In this document: one piece after another, positions 1 to 6,619 of the stretch
How positions within the stretch are numbered: the first letter of the stretch is position 1
Layout of the letters: the number at the start of each line of letters is the position of its first letter
NCBI GenBank assembly: GCA_036522235.1
Contig: DATDGG010000544.1
Coordinates: forward strand, 1 to 13,063
Reading direction: 5' to 3'
From: VAZQ01 sp036522235
Lineage (GTDB): Bacteria; Pseudomonadota; Alphaproteobacteria; Rhizobiales; Xanthobacteraceae
Length of the DNA: 13,063 nt
Translations under genes and position numbers: made by a program
The notes under the pieces: model-generated
What the model was told of the DNA's origin: nothing
What the model saw: the letters and a program-made list of their open reading frames with translations, nothing else
Database searches by the model: none

Positions 1-416
1 GTGAAGGCGGCGAGATCGGAGAAATCATGCGTCTTCGCGTAGCCGGCGGCGCGCGCCATGGCGCTGAAGTCCACGTCCGGATTGGGGATCGGGTGGGAGC
101 CGTTGGCCTCGTAGGTGCCGTTGTGGCAGACGAAATGAACGAGATTCTTCGGCGCCGCCGCGGCGATCGAGACCAGGCTGCCGAGATTCATCAGCAAGCT
201 GCCGTCGCCGTCGAGCACCAGCACGCGCTGGGTCGGACGTCCGAGCGCGAGCCCCAGTCCGTGCGATGAGGCAAGCCCCATGGCGCCGACCGAAAAGTAG
301 TTGCGCACCCGCGGACCAAGCTCGTGCCAGTCGACGGCCGCGCTGTAGGACGCAATCACGATCTCGTCCGTGACATGGCGGGCGAGGATACGGAAACATT
401 CGTCGCGTTTCATCAT
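1..416 (-). CDS. ThDP-dependent decarboxylase, ThDP-binding (beta) subunit, partial at window edge
   Basis: This is the C-terminal-type half of a split thiamine-diphosphate enzyme, like the beta subunit of sulfopyruvate or phosphonopyruvate decarboxylase. Reading from the ATG at 416, 138 codons are visible before the window ends, with no stop. The ThDP/Mg signature is clear: GDG at residues 70-72 followed 26 residues later by N99, in the context GDGSLL...CHNGTYE. Upstream, SVGAMGLASSHGLGLAL (42-58) is the usual loop of this domain. The start lies 7 bases after the stop of the alpha-subunit gene, and GAGG overlapping that stop serves as ribosome-binding site, so the two are translationally linked. 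A second ATG directly follows at 413. These subunits normally act on a 2-oxo acid with a phosphonate or sulfonate group, but the substrate cannot be read from sequence. The fold is secure, the substrate is not. Confidence 0.88.
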   Translation of the reverse strand, partial: MMKRDECFRILARHVTDEIVIASYSAAVDWHELGPRVRNYFSVGAMGLASSHGLGLALGRPTQRVLVLDGDGSLLMNLGSLVSIAAAAPKNLVHFVCHNGTYEANGSHPIPNPDVDFSAMARAAGYAKTHDFSDLAAF

Positions 417-423
417 TGGAGCC

Positions 424-963
424 TCATCCCGGCGCCAGCGGCCGGCGGCCGATCAGCAGCGCCACCGGCAGCGATTGCGCATAGGCGTTTTCGATGGCCG
501 GCTTGATCTTGGGCACGTCGGCATCCTGGCTGATGAGATCATGCGCGATCCCCATCGCATCCAGGATCGGCTCGATGATGCGTACCCCGTAGCGGCCCGA
601 TTGCGTCGGCGCCCGTTCGGGCTCGTGACCCAGGAGGCCGATCATCATGCAGATCGGCTGCTTGTACTCGACCGCCACGGCGCGGATCGCGTTGAGCGCA
701 TCGAGAAAGCCGGTGTACTGGATCAGGATCAGGGCGCGCTTGTCATAGTAGGAGAGGCCCGACGCGATGCCGATGCATTCGTCCTCCTTGCAGACCCGGA
801 TCAGGCGCAGCCGCGGATCGCCCGAGATCGGCCGCAGCAATCCGGCGCTGGTGACGATGTCGGGAACCGACAGGATGAATTCCACGCCGGCAGCCTTGAT
901 GGCAGCCAGGATGGCGCTGCCGCGGAGCTCGGCCTTGGCTTGGTCCGTGACGGCAGCATCCAT
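424..963 (-). CDS. ThDP-dependent decarboxylase, pyrimidine-binding (alpha) subunit
   Basis: The 179-residue protein is the N-terminal (Pyr) half of a two-subunit ThDP decarboxylase of the sulfopyruvate/phosphonopyruvate decarboxylase type (ComD-like). The segment CKEDECIGIASG (58-69) matches the EEEgvGIaaG motif. By hand alignment to other ThDP enzymes, E60 is the glutamate that activates the cofactor's aminopyrimidine. IQYTGFLDALNAI (81-93) is the matching QnsGlgnslNal stretch. The cofactor's diphosphate would be held by the partner encoded just downstream, so active sites form between subunits. The length matches the family's stand-alone alpha subunits. The start is preceded by GGGAGA about 8 bases upstream. 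The promoter should lie in the divergent region to the right. Sulfopyruvate decarboxylase (coenzyme M or sulfonate metabolism), phosphonopyruvate decarboxylase and an uncharacterised 2-oxo acid decarboxylase remain open. Confidence 0.88.
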   Translation of the reverse strand: MDAAVTDQAKAELRGSAILAAIKAAGVEFILSVPDIVTSAGLLRPISGDPRLRLIRVCKEDECIGIASGLSYYDKRALILIQYTGFLDALNAIRAVAVEYKQPICMMIGLLGHEPERAPTQSGRYGVRIIEPILDAMGIAHDLISQDADVPKIKPAIENAYAQSLPVALLIGRRPLAPG

Positions 964-992
964 TGGCAGTCTCCCGAAAACCAGCGCGCCTT

Positions 993-1080
993 GTCATGAC
1001 CGGGCTTGTTCCGGCCATCTCGCCAAGGATGGCACGGTGCCTGCGCTATCGAGATCGCCGGGACAAGCCCGGGCGATGAC
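993..1080. repeat. Long imperfect inverted repeat, interspersed REP-like element
   Basis: A left arm at 993-1022 and a right arm at 1050-1080 are nearly perfect reverse complements, with a core of CCGGGCTTGT against ACAAGCCCGG. They differ by one single-base gap and a few mismatches around a 27-base centre. As RNA or cruciform DNA it would form a stem of about 30 base pairs. Elements with GTCAT...CCCGGGCTTGTCCCGG ends are, to my knowledge, scattered in many copies through Bradyrhizobium-like genomes. Only one copy is in this window, so the dispersed nature is inferred. It lies 30 bases upstream of the decarboxylase alpha subunit and would be transcribed in that operon's leader if the promoter is further right. 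Confidence 0.8.
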
Positions 1081-1141
1081 AACTGGGGTTATAGCTAATT
1101 CAAAATCACTGCCGGCCGCAACCTGGCCTTCCGTGGGCCGC

Positions 1142-1170
1142 CTTGACTTGCCTGCGCCGCATCCCTAGTT
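1142..1170 (+). promoter_or_regulatory. Housekeeping sigma-factor promoter for ffh operon
   Basis: CTTGAC at 1142-1147 and CTAGTT at 1165-1170 are separated by exactly 17 bases. This fits the alphaproteobacterial housekeeping pattern CTTGAC-N17-CTATAT: a perfect -35 and a fair -10. Transcription would begin near 1177, giving ffh a leader of about 128 bases. The assignment rests on motif and position only. Confidence 0.55.
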
Positions 1171-1304
1171 TCCGGGCGCTCTCGCATAGAGCCCGTCATT
1201 ATTGATCCGCCGACCGGTCCCCTGGAGGCCCGGAGGCTACCGCCCGACAGCGCGATGCGCCCTCGGGCGCCAAAGCTGTTTGTTGGAACCGGTATCGCAA
1301 AGCC

Positions 1305-2828
1305 ATGTTCGACACACTCTCCGAAAGGCTCGGCGGCATTCTTGATCGCCTGACTCGGCGCGGCGCGCTCGGCGAGGCGGACGTCGATGCGGCGTTGCGC
1401 GAGGTGCGCCGCGCGCTGCTGGAGGCCGATGTCGCCCTCGACGTGGTGCGCGACTTCACCGAGCAGGTGCGCCGCCACGCGGTCGGGGTCGAGGTGGTGA
1501 AATCGGTCACGCCCGGCCAGCTGGTGGTCAAGATCGTGCACGACCAACTGATCGAAACTTTAGGAGCGCGCGCCGAGCCGATCGACCTCAATGCGCCCGC
1601 CCCGGTCGCCATCATGATGGTGGGCCTGCAAGGTTCGGGCAAGACCACGACCACCGCCAAGCTCGCGCGGCGCCTCACCGAGCAGGGCAAGCAGAAGGTC
1701 CTGATGGCCTCGCTCGACGTGCGCCGCCCGGCCGCCATGGAGCAATTGGCGGTGCTCGGCCAGCAGGTCAGCGTCGAGACCCTCCCGATCGTGGCCGGCC
1801 AGCAGCCGGCGCAGATCGCGCAGCGAGCGCTGCAGGCCGGGCGGCTCGGCAGCTACGACGTGGTGCTGCTCGACACCGCCGGCCGCACCACGCTCGACGA
1901 CGAGATGATGGCGGAAGCCGCCGAGGTCAAACGCACCGCCGCTCCGCACGAGGTGCTGCTGGTCGCCGACAGCCTGACCGGCCAGGACGCGGTCAATCTG
2001 GCGCGCGCCTTCAACGAAAAGGTCGGCCTCACCGGCATCGTGCTGACCCGTATCGACGGCGACGGCCGCGGCGGCGCCGCGCTCTCCATGCGGGCCGTCA
2101 CCGGCAAGCCGATCAAGCTCATGGGCACCGGCGAGAAGCTCGATGCGCTCGAGGACTTCCATCCCACCCGCATCGCCGACCGCATTCTGGGCATGGGCGA
2201 CATCGTCTCGCTGGTCGAGAAGGCGGCCGCCACCATCGATGCCGAGAAGGCGGCACGCGTCGCCGAGCGCATGCGCAAGGGCGCCTTCGATCTCACCGAC
2301 CTGCGCGAGCAGCTCCTGCAGATGCAGCAGATGGGCGGCATGAGCGGGCTGATGGGCATGCTGCCGGGCGTCGCCAAGATGAAGAACCAGCTCGCCTCCG
2401 CCAATCTCGACGAGCGCGTGCTCAAGCGCCAGGTGGCGGCGATCGATTCGATGACCCCACAGGAGCGCCGCCATCCCGACGTCCTCAAGGCGAGCCGCAA
2501 GAAGCGCATCGCGGCCGGCTCCGGCACCAAGGTCGAGGACATCAACCGCATGCTCAAAATGCACCGCACCATGGCGGACGTCATGAAGGCCATGGGCGGC
2601 GGCAAGCGCGGCCCGATGGCGGGCCTCGCCAATATGCTGGGGCTGGGCTCGCCCATGCCCTCGCCCGAGCAGATGGCCAAGCTCGCGGAGAAGATGCCCG
2701 GCGGCTTGCCGCCCGGCGCACCCGGCCTGCCGTCCACCATGCCGGGCCTGTCGCCGAAATTTCCCGGCCTCGGCGCCCCCAAGCTGCCCGGCCTCGGCGG
2801 CTATCCGGGCCCGGGGAAGAAGAAATGA
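1305..2828 (+). CDS. ffh: Signal recognition particle protein Ffh (SRP54)
   Basis: Ffh is the GTPase that, with SRP RNA, binds signal sequences of nascent inner-membrane proteins and delivers ribosomes to the receptor FtsY. The 507 residues show the N-domain helical bundle (1-95), then the G domain with P-loop GLQGSGKTTT (107-116), DVRRPAA (138-144), DTAGR (190-194), TRIDGDGRGG (248-257) and GTGEKLDALEDFHP (274-287). The methionine-rich M domain covers about 325-430, with QMQQMGGMSGLMGMLPG and the RNA-binding SRKKRIAAGSG stretch. The usual TKLDGDARGG motif reads TRID here, a conservative change. The last ~65 residues are a Pro/Gly/Leu-rich, repeat-like tail ending in KKK, beyond the normal M domain. 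It is the first gene of the translation operon; the gap to rpsP carries an inverted repeat. Confidence 0.97.
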   Translation: MFDTLSERLGGILDRLTRRGALGEADVDAALREVRRALLEADVALDVVRDFTEQVRRHAVGVEVVKSVTPGQLVVKIVHDQLIETLGARAEPIDLNAPAPVAIMMVGLQGSGKTTTTAKLARRLTEQGKQKVLMASLDVRRPAAMEQLAVLGQQVSVETLPIVAGQQPAQIAQRALQAGRLGSYDVVLLDTAGRTTLDDEMMAEAAEVKRTAAPHEVLLVADSLTGQDAVNLARAFNEKVGLTGIVLTRIDGDGRGGAALSMRAVTGKPIKLMGTGEKLDALEDFHPTRIADRILGMGDIVSLVEKAAATIDAEKAARVAERMRKGAFDLTDLREQLLQMQQMGGMSGLMGMLPGVAKMKNQLASANLDERVLKRQVAAIDSMTPQERRHPDVLKASRKKRIAAGSGTKVEDINRMLKMHRTMADVMKAMGGGKRGPMAGLANMLGLGSPMPSPEQMAKLAEKMPGGLPPGAPGLPSTMPGLSPKFPGLGAPKLPGLGGYPGPGKKK

Positions 2829-2848
2829 TGAGCACCAGATTTTGTCCT

Positions 2849-2920
2849 GTAGCCCGCATGGAGCGTAGCGCAATGCGGGAACGGCCTGCCCCGGATTACG
2901 CTTCGCTCCGTCCGGGCTAC
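2849..2920. repeat. Inverted repeat in ffh-rpsP gap, interspersed element
   Basis: Two 32-base arms (2849-2880 and 2889-2920) are imperfect reverse complements around an 8-base loop. They begin with GTAGCCCG and end with CGGGCTAC. Sequences of this form (GTAGCCCGGATGGAGCG...CGGGCTAC) are, from memory, abundant dispersed repeats in Bradyrhizobium-type genomes; copy number here cannot be checked. It starts 20 bases after the ffh stop and ends 20 bases before the rpsP start. Any ffh-rpsP transcript would therefore carry a 32-bp stem next to the rpsP ribosome-binding site. It might stabilise or uncouple the messages, but that is inference. Confidence 0.83.
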
Positions 2921-2940
2921 CGAAACCGAAAGGAAACCCC

Positions 2941-3303
2941 ATGTCCCTGAAAATCCGACTGGCCCGTGCCGGCACCAAGAAACGGCCGTTCTATCATATC
3001 GTGATCGCCGACAGCCGCTCGCCGCGCGACGGCCGCTTCATCGAGCGCATCGGCTATTTCAATCCGCTGCTGCCGAAGGAGAAGACCGAGCGGCTCAAGC
3101 TCGATCTCGAGAAGGTCAAGGCCTGGCTCGCCAAAGGGGCGCTGCCGACCGACCGGGTGCTGCGCTTTCTCGACCAGGCCGGCGTGATGAAGCGCGAGAA
3201 GCGCAACAATCCCCTCCGCGCGATCCCGCGCAAGGAGCGCAAGGCGCAGGAGGAAGCCAAGAAGGCTGCCGCCGCCGCGGCGCCGGCCGCGCCCGCAAGC
3301 TAA
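2941..3303 (+). CDS. rpsP: 30S ribosomal protein S16
   Basis: S16 binds 16S rRNA early in small-subunit assembly. The N-terminal ~80 residues match the family: MSLKIRLARAGTKKRPFYHI, then ADSRSPRDGRFIERIGYFNP, and the K-A-W-L-A-K-G-A-L-P-T-D-R-V (61-74) segment. At 120 residues it is about 40 longer than enteric S16. The extra part is a basic, then Ala/Pro-rich tail (KKAAAAAAPAAPAS), a common alphaproteobacterial feature that is probably disordered on the ribosome surface. The ATG has AAAGGAAA 7-14 bases upstream. It is followed after 9 bases by rimM, in the classic rpsP-rimM-trmD-rplS order. Confidence 0.97.
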   Translation: MSLKIRLARAGTKKRPFYHIVIADSRSPRDGRFIERIGYFNPLLPKEKTERLKLDLEKVKAWLAKGALPTDRVLRFLDQAGVMKREKRNNPLRAIPRKERKAQEEAKKAAAAAAPAAPAS

Positions 3304-3312
3304 GAGGGCAGC

Positions 3313-3843
3313 GTGGTCGCGCGCGTCTGTGTGGCCCAGATCGGCGCCGCCCACGGCACCCGCGGCGAGGTGAAGCTCCGCGCGTTCACCGCCGAGCCGG
3401 CAGCGATCGCCGAATACGGGCCGCTCGAGAGCGAGGACGGCACGCGGCATTTCGAGGTCGAGGCGCTGCGCCGGGCCAAGGGCCATCTGGTGGCGCGCCT
3501 GTCGGGCGTCCACGACCGCGACGCGGCCGAGCGGCTGACCAATATGCGCCTCTATGTGGCGCGCGAGCGGCTGCCGCCGCCGGCACCCGAGGAGTTCTAC
3601 CACGCCGACCTGATCGGGCTGCGGGCCGAGGATCGCGACGGCACCGAGCTCGCCACCATCGTGGGGATTCACGATTTCGGCGCCGGCGACCTTTTGGAAT
3701 TGCGGCCGCGCGGCCGCGCCGGCACCGTGCTGATACCGTTCACGGCCGCGAGCGTCCCGCTGGTCGATATCGCGGGCGGCCGCATCGTCATCGATCCGCC
3801 CCAGGACTTGTTCGGTGATTTACTCAAGGCGGATGGGCGCTGA
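3313..3843 (+). CDS. rimM: Ribosome maturation factor RimM
   Basis: RimM assists maturation of the 30S head domain and binds S19. The 176-residue protein starts at a GTG preceded by GAGGG. The N-terminal domain has VCVAQIGAAHGTRGEVKL (5-22), the family signature. The C-terminal PRC-barrel domain begins at EEFYHADLIGL and includes TVLIPFTAASVP. Length is normal. The gene lies 9 bases after rpsP and its stop is only 2 bases before the trmD start, so translation of trmD is probably coupled to it. The GTG start fits the lower expression usually seen for RimM relative to the flanking ribosomal proteins. Confidence 0.95.
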   Translation: MVARVCVAQIGAAHGTRGEVKLRAFTAEPAAIAEYGPLESEDGTRHFEVEALRRAKGHLVARLSGVHDRDAAERLTNMRLYVARERLPPPAPEEFYHADLIGLRAEDRDGTELATIVGIHDFGAGDLLELRPRGRAGTVLIPFTAASVPLVDIAGGRIVIDPPQDLFGDLLKADGR

Positions 3844-3845
3844 GC

Positions 3846-4643
3846 ATGTGGCGCGCGACCGTGCTGACCCTGTTCCCGGACATGTTCCCGGGGCCGCTTG
3901 GGGTGAGCCTTGCCGGCAAGGCGCTGGCGGCGGGAATCTGGGGCCTCGACACGGTCGATATTCGCGCGCATGCGAGCGACCGGCACCGCTCGGTCGACGA
4001 CACGCCCGCGGGCGGCGGGCCCGGCATGGTGATGAAAGCCGACGTGCTGGCGCGCGCGCTTGATGCGGTGGCACCCGTGGATGATCCGCGTCCGCGCCTG
4101 CTGATGAGCCCGCGTGGCGTCCCGCTTACGCAAGCGAAGGTGACGGCGCTCGCCCGCGGAGCGGGCGCGGTCGTGTTGTGCGGGCGCTTCGAAGGCGTCG
4201 ATGAGCGCGTGATCGAAGGCCGCAAGCTGCAGGAGGTTTCGCTCGGCGACTATGTGCTGTCGGGCGGGGAGATCGCCGCCTTCGCGCTCCTCGACGCCTG
4301 CATCCGGCTGCTGCCCGGCGTGATGGGCAAGGAGGCCTCGGCGGCCGAGGAGAGCTTCACCCGGGGGCTGCTCGAATACCCGCAATTCACGAGGCCCGCC
4401 GTCTGGGAGGGCCGGGCGATCCCGGAGGTCCTGACCGGCGGGGACCATGGCAAGGTTAAGGCCTGGCGGAAAAGCGAGGCCGAGCGCCTCACCCGCGAGC
4501 GCCGCCCCGACCTCTGGGCGGCCCATCTGGCGGGCACCGTCGAGGCGAAAAAGCCCAGAGCTAACAAGCCCCGTCTCAAACGGGGGCTTAGGCGCCTTGG
4601 GCCCAAAAAGCCGGCCCGTAAGGGGCAGCGCCCGAAAGGGTGA
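3846..4643 (+). CDS. trmD: tRNA (guanine-37-N1)-methyltransferase TrmD
   Basis: TrmD methylates G37 beside the anticodon using S-adenosylmethionine and so prevents +1 frameshifting. The SPOUT trefoil-knot motifs are present: LMSPRG (86-91), LCGRFEGVDERVIE (111-124), SLGDYVLSGGE (132-142), LLPGVMGKEAS (155-165) and EYPQFTRPAVWEG (177-189). R154 is conserved. By hand alignment the position of catalytic Asp169 of E. coli/H. influenzae TrmD is Glu169 here, in SAAEESF. After residue 230 a Lys/Arg/Pro-rich tail of about 35 residues replaces the usual ending, and its codons contain a stable hairpin. It starts 2 bases after rimM and is separated from rplS by 95 bases. Confidence 0.95.
   Translation: MWRATVLTLFPDMFPGPLGVSLAGKALAAGIWGLDTVDIRAHASDRHRSVDDTPAGGGPGMVMKADVLARALDAVAPVDDPRPRLLMSPRGVPLTQAKVTALARGAGAVVLCGRFEGVDERVIEGRKLQEVSLGDYVLSGGEIAAFALLDACIRLLPGVMGKEASAAEESFTRGLLEYPQFTRPAVWEGRAIPEVLTGGDHGKVKAWRKSEAERLTRERRPDLWAAHLAGTVEAKKPRANKPRLKRGLRRLGPKKPARKGQRPKG
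4566..4589 (+). other. Hairpin inside the 3' end of trmD
   Basis: AAGCCCCGT (4566-4574) and ACGGGGGCTT (4580-4589) pair around the loop CTCAA with one bulged base. A palindrome TTGGGCCCAA (4597-4606) and an A-run follow. There is no U-tract, so it is not a standard intrinsic terminator. Its place between trmD and rplS suggests a transcript-processing or attenuation element, but this is inference. Confidence 0.45.
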
Positions 4644-4738
4644 CAAAGCGTAATCTTTGTCGTAGAAGCTTCGCCGACCCGTAACCTCAATACGCCGACG
4701 TGCGCCCCGCATTTCCGGCGCAGCCGACGGAGACTGCC

Positions 4739-5137
4739 ATGAACCTCATCAAACAGCTCGAGCAAGAGCAGATGACCAAGCTTGCCGCCGGCAAGACCAT
4801 CCCGGATTTCGAGCCCGGCGACACAGTCCTGGTCAATGTCAAGGTGGTCGAGGGCGAGCGCAGCCGCGTCCAGGCCTATGAGGGAGTGTGCATCGGCCGC
4901 TCCGGATCGGGCATCAACGAGAATTTCACCGTCCGCAAGATTTCCTACGGCGAAGGCGTCGAGCGTGTCTTTCCGCTCTATTCGCCGCTGGTCGATTCGA
5001 TCAAGGTGGTGCGGCGCGGCAAGGTGCGGCGCGCCAAGCTCTACTACCTGCGCGGCCTGCGCGGCAAATCGGCCCGCATCGTCGAGAAGCAGGATCGCCG
5101 GCACGACGCCGAGGCGACCGAAGCCACGTCGAAGTAG
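4739..5137 (+). CDS. rplS: 50S ribosomal protein L19
   Basis: L19 sits at the interface of the 50S and 30S subunits. I start it at the ATG at 4739, which has GGAG 8 bases upstream and gives the family N-terminus MNLIKQLEQEQM. In-frame sequence further upstream (from 4700) does not resemble L19. The 132 residues include IPDFEPGDTVLVNVKVVEG, RVQAYEGVCIGRSGSGINENF, FPLYSPLVDSIKVVRRGKVRRAKLYYLRGLRGKSARI, all diagnostic. A short acidic/polar tail follows. It closes the rpsP-rimM-trmD-rplS group. The 95-base gap before it shows no convincing L19-binding leader, and I could not place a separate promoter with confidence. Confidence 0.96.
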   Translation: MNLIKQLEQEQMTKLAAGKTIPDFEPGDTVLVNVKVVEGERSRVQAYEGVCIGRSGSGINENFTVRKISYGEGVERVFPLYSPLVDSIKVVRRGKVRRAKLYYLRGLRGKSARIVEKQDRRHDAEATEATSK

Positions 5138-5200
5138 CCTGTTCCCTAATCCCCGCCGGCCCCGCTGGACGCCCGGCGCTGCAACCTATTCCTGATCGCC

Positions 5201-6607
5201 ATGGCCAAGCCTCGCACCCTCTACGACAAGATGTGGAACGACCATCTGGTCGACAAACAGCCCGACGGCACCTGCCTCATCTATGTGGACCGGCATCTGG
5301 TGCATGAGGTGACGAGCCCGCAGGCCTTCGAGGGGCTGCGCCTGTCCGGCCGCAAGGTGCGCGCGCCCGAAAAGACGCTCGCGGTCGTGGACCACAACGT
5401 GCCGACCACCGACCGCAACAAGCCCAACCCGGATCCGGAGAGCGCCGAGCAGATCAGGACGCTGGCGCAGAATGCCAAGGATTTCGGCCTCGAATATTTC
5501 AACGAGTTCGACAAGCGCCAGGGCATCGTCCACATCATCGGGCCCGAGCAGGGCTTCACGCTGCCCGGCACCACCATCGTGTGCGGCGACAGCCACACCG
5601 CGACCCACGGCGCCTTCGGGGCGCTCGCCTACGGGATCGGCACATCCGAGGTCGAGCATGTGCTGGCGACGCAGACGCTGATCCAGACCAAGTCGAAGAA
5701 CATGCGGGCGGTGGTCGACGGCACGCTGCCGCCGGGGGTAACCGCCAAGGACATCATTCTCGGCATCATCGGCGAGATCGGCACCGCCGGCGGCACCGGC
5801 TATGCGCTCGAATATGCCGGCGAGGCGATCCGTTCGCTGTCGATGGAAGGCCGCATGACGGTCTGCAACATGTCGGTCGAGGGCGGCGCCAAGGCGGGCT
5901 TCGTCGCCCCGGACGAGAAGGCCTATGCGTATCTCAAGGATCGTCCGAAGGCTCCGAAGGGCAAGGCCTGGGACGAGGCCATGCGCTACTGGGAAACGCT
6001 CACCTCGGATGCCGGCGCGCATTTCGACCGCGAGATCAGGCTTAATGCCGCCAACCTGCCGCCGCTCGTCACCTGGGGCACCAGCCCCGAGCAGGTGATC
6101 TCGGTCACCGGCCGCGTGCCGCTGCTCGGCGAGATCGCCGACGAGAACAAGCGCCGCGCGGCCGCGACCTCGTTCGAATATATGGGCCTCAAGGGCGGCG
6201 AGAAGATTACCGATATCAAGCTCGATCGGGTGTTCATCGGCTCATGCACCAATGGGCGGATCGAGGATCTGCGCGAGGTCGCGCGCGTGGTCGCCGGCAA
6301 GCACGTCAACCTCAACGTCAACGCCATGATCGTGCCGGGCTCGGGGCTGGTCAAAGAGCAGGCCGAGGCCGAAGGGCTGCACACGATCTTTCTTGCGGCC
6401 GGCTTCGAATGGCGCGAGCCCGGCTGCTCCATGTGCCTCGCCATGAATCCCGACAAGCTCATGCCGGGCGAGCGCTGCGCCTCGACCTCCAACCGCAATT
6501 TCGAGGGGCGCCAGGGCTACAAGGGCCGCACCCATCTGGTCTCGCCCGCCATGGCGGCAGCGGCCGCGGTCGCGGGCTATTTCGTCGATGTGCGGCAGTG
6601 GAAGTAA
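5201..6607 (+). CDS. leuC: 3-isopropylmalate dehydratase large subunit
   Basis: LeuC with LeuD isomerises 2-isopropylmalate to 3-isopropylmalate in leucine synthesis. It is an aconitase-family protein of 468 residues, the normal length. The three cysteine ligands of the [4Fe-4S] cluster are present: C349 in FIGSCTNGRIEDL, and C409 and C412 in GCSMCLAMNP. Substrate-loop motifs VCGDSHTATHGAFGALA (127-143) and STSNRNFEGRQG (428-439) are intact. The N-terminus MAKPRTLYDKMW fits the family, supporting the ATG at 5201, although no good Shine-Dalgarno precedes it. It lies 63 bases after rplS, as in many alphaproteobacteria. Its partner leuD is 3.7 kb further on. The next gene is convergent and only 12 bases away. 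Confidence 0.97.
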   Translation: MAKPRTLYDKMWNDHLVDKQPDGTCLIYVDRHLVHEVTSPQAFEGLRLSGRKVRAPEKTLAVVDHNVPTTDRNKPNPDPESAEQIRTLAQNAKDFGLEYFNEFDKRQGIVHIIGPEQGFTLPGTTIVCGDSHTATHGAFGALAYGIGTSEVEHVLATQTLIQTKSKNMRAVVDGTLPPGVTAKDIILGIIGEIGTAGGTGYALEYAGEAIRSLSMEGRMTVCNMSVEGGAKAGFVAPDEKAYAYLKDRPKAPKGKAWDEAMRYWETLTSDAGAHFDREIRLNAANLPPLVTWGTSPEQVISVTGRVPLLGEIADENKRRAAATSFEYMGLKGGEKITDIKLDRVFIGSCTNGRIEDLREVARVVAGKHVNLNVNAMIVPGSGLVKEQAEAEGLHTIFLAAGFEWREPGCSMCLAMNPDKLMPGERCASTSNRNFEGRQGYKGRTHLVSPAMAAAAAVAGYFVDVRQWK

Positions 6608-6619
6608 GTTCCGGCAAAA

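Larger units (their letters stand above)
964..1304. other. Divergent intergenic region between decarboxylase pair and ffh
   Basis: This 341-base stretch has no convincing gene. It holds, from left to right, the ribosome-binding site of the minus-strand decarboxylase operon, a long inverted repeat (993-1080), a plus-strand promoter candidate (1142-1170) and a leader of about 130 bases before ffh. The leader has a small GC hairpin at 1257-1270 (GCGCCC/GGGCGC) and only a weak Shine-Dalgarno (GGAA) well upstream of the ffh ATG. I looked for the conserved GGAAG/AGCA apical loop of 4.5S SRP RNA next to its partner gene and did not find it. The promoter of the decarboxylase pair must also lie here, but I cannot place it. 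Confidence 0.6.

Noticed and set aside
370..999. Plus-strand frame of 209 codons opposite the decarboxylase genes
   Set aside because: The minus strand encodes both ThDP motifs; the plus-strand frame has no recognisable features.
1081..1304. 4.5S SRP RNA gene next to ffh
   Set aside because: The conserved apical loop with GGAAG and AGCA elements is absent, and no long hairpin of the right size exists.
1560..2978. Open minus-strand frame of 472 codons opposite ffh
   Set aside because: It is antisense to an unmistakable Ffh, is His/Gly/Ala/Arg-rich like typical GC-driven shadows, and matches no family.
4644..4738. Ribosomal protein autoregulatory leader before rplS
   Set aside because: No structure matching a known L19 leader could be drawn, and such leaders are described from other phyla.
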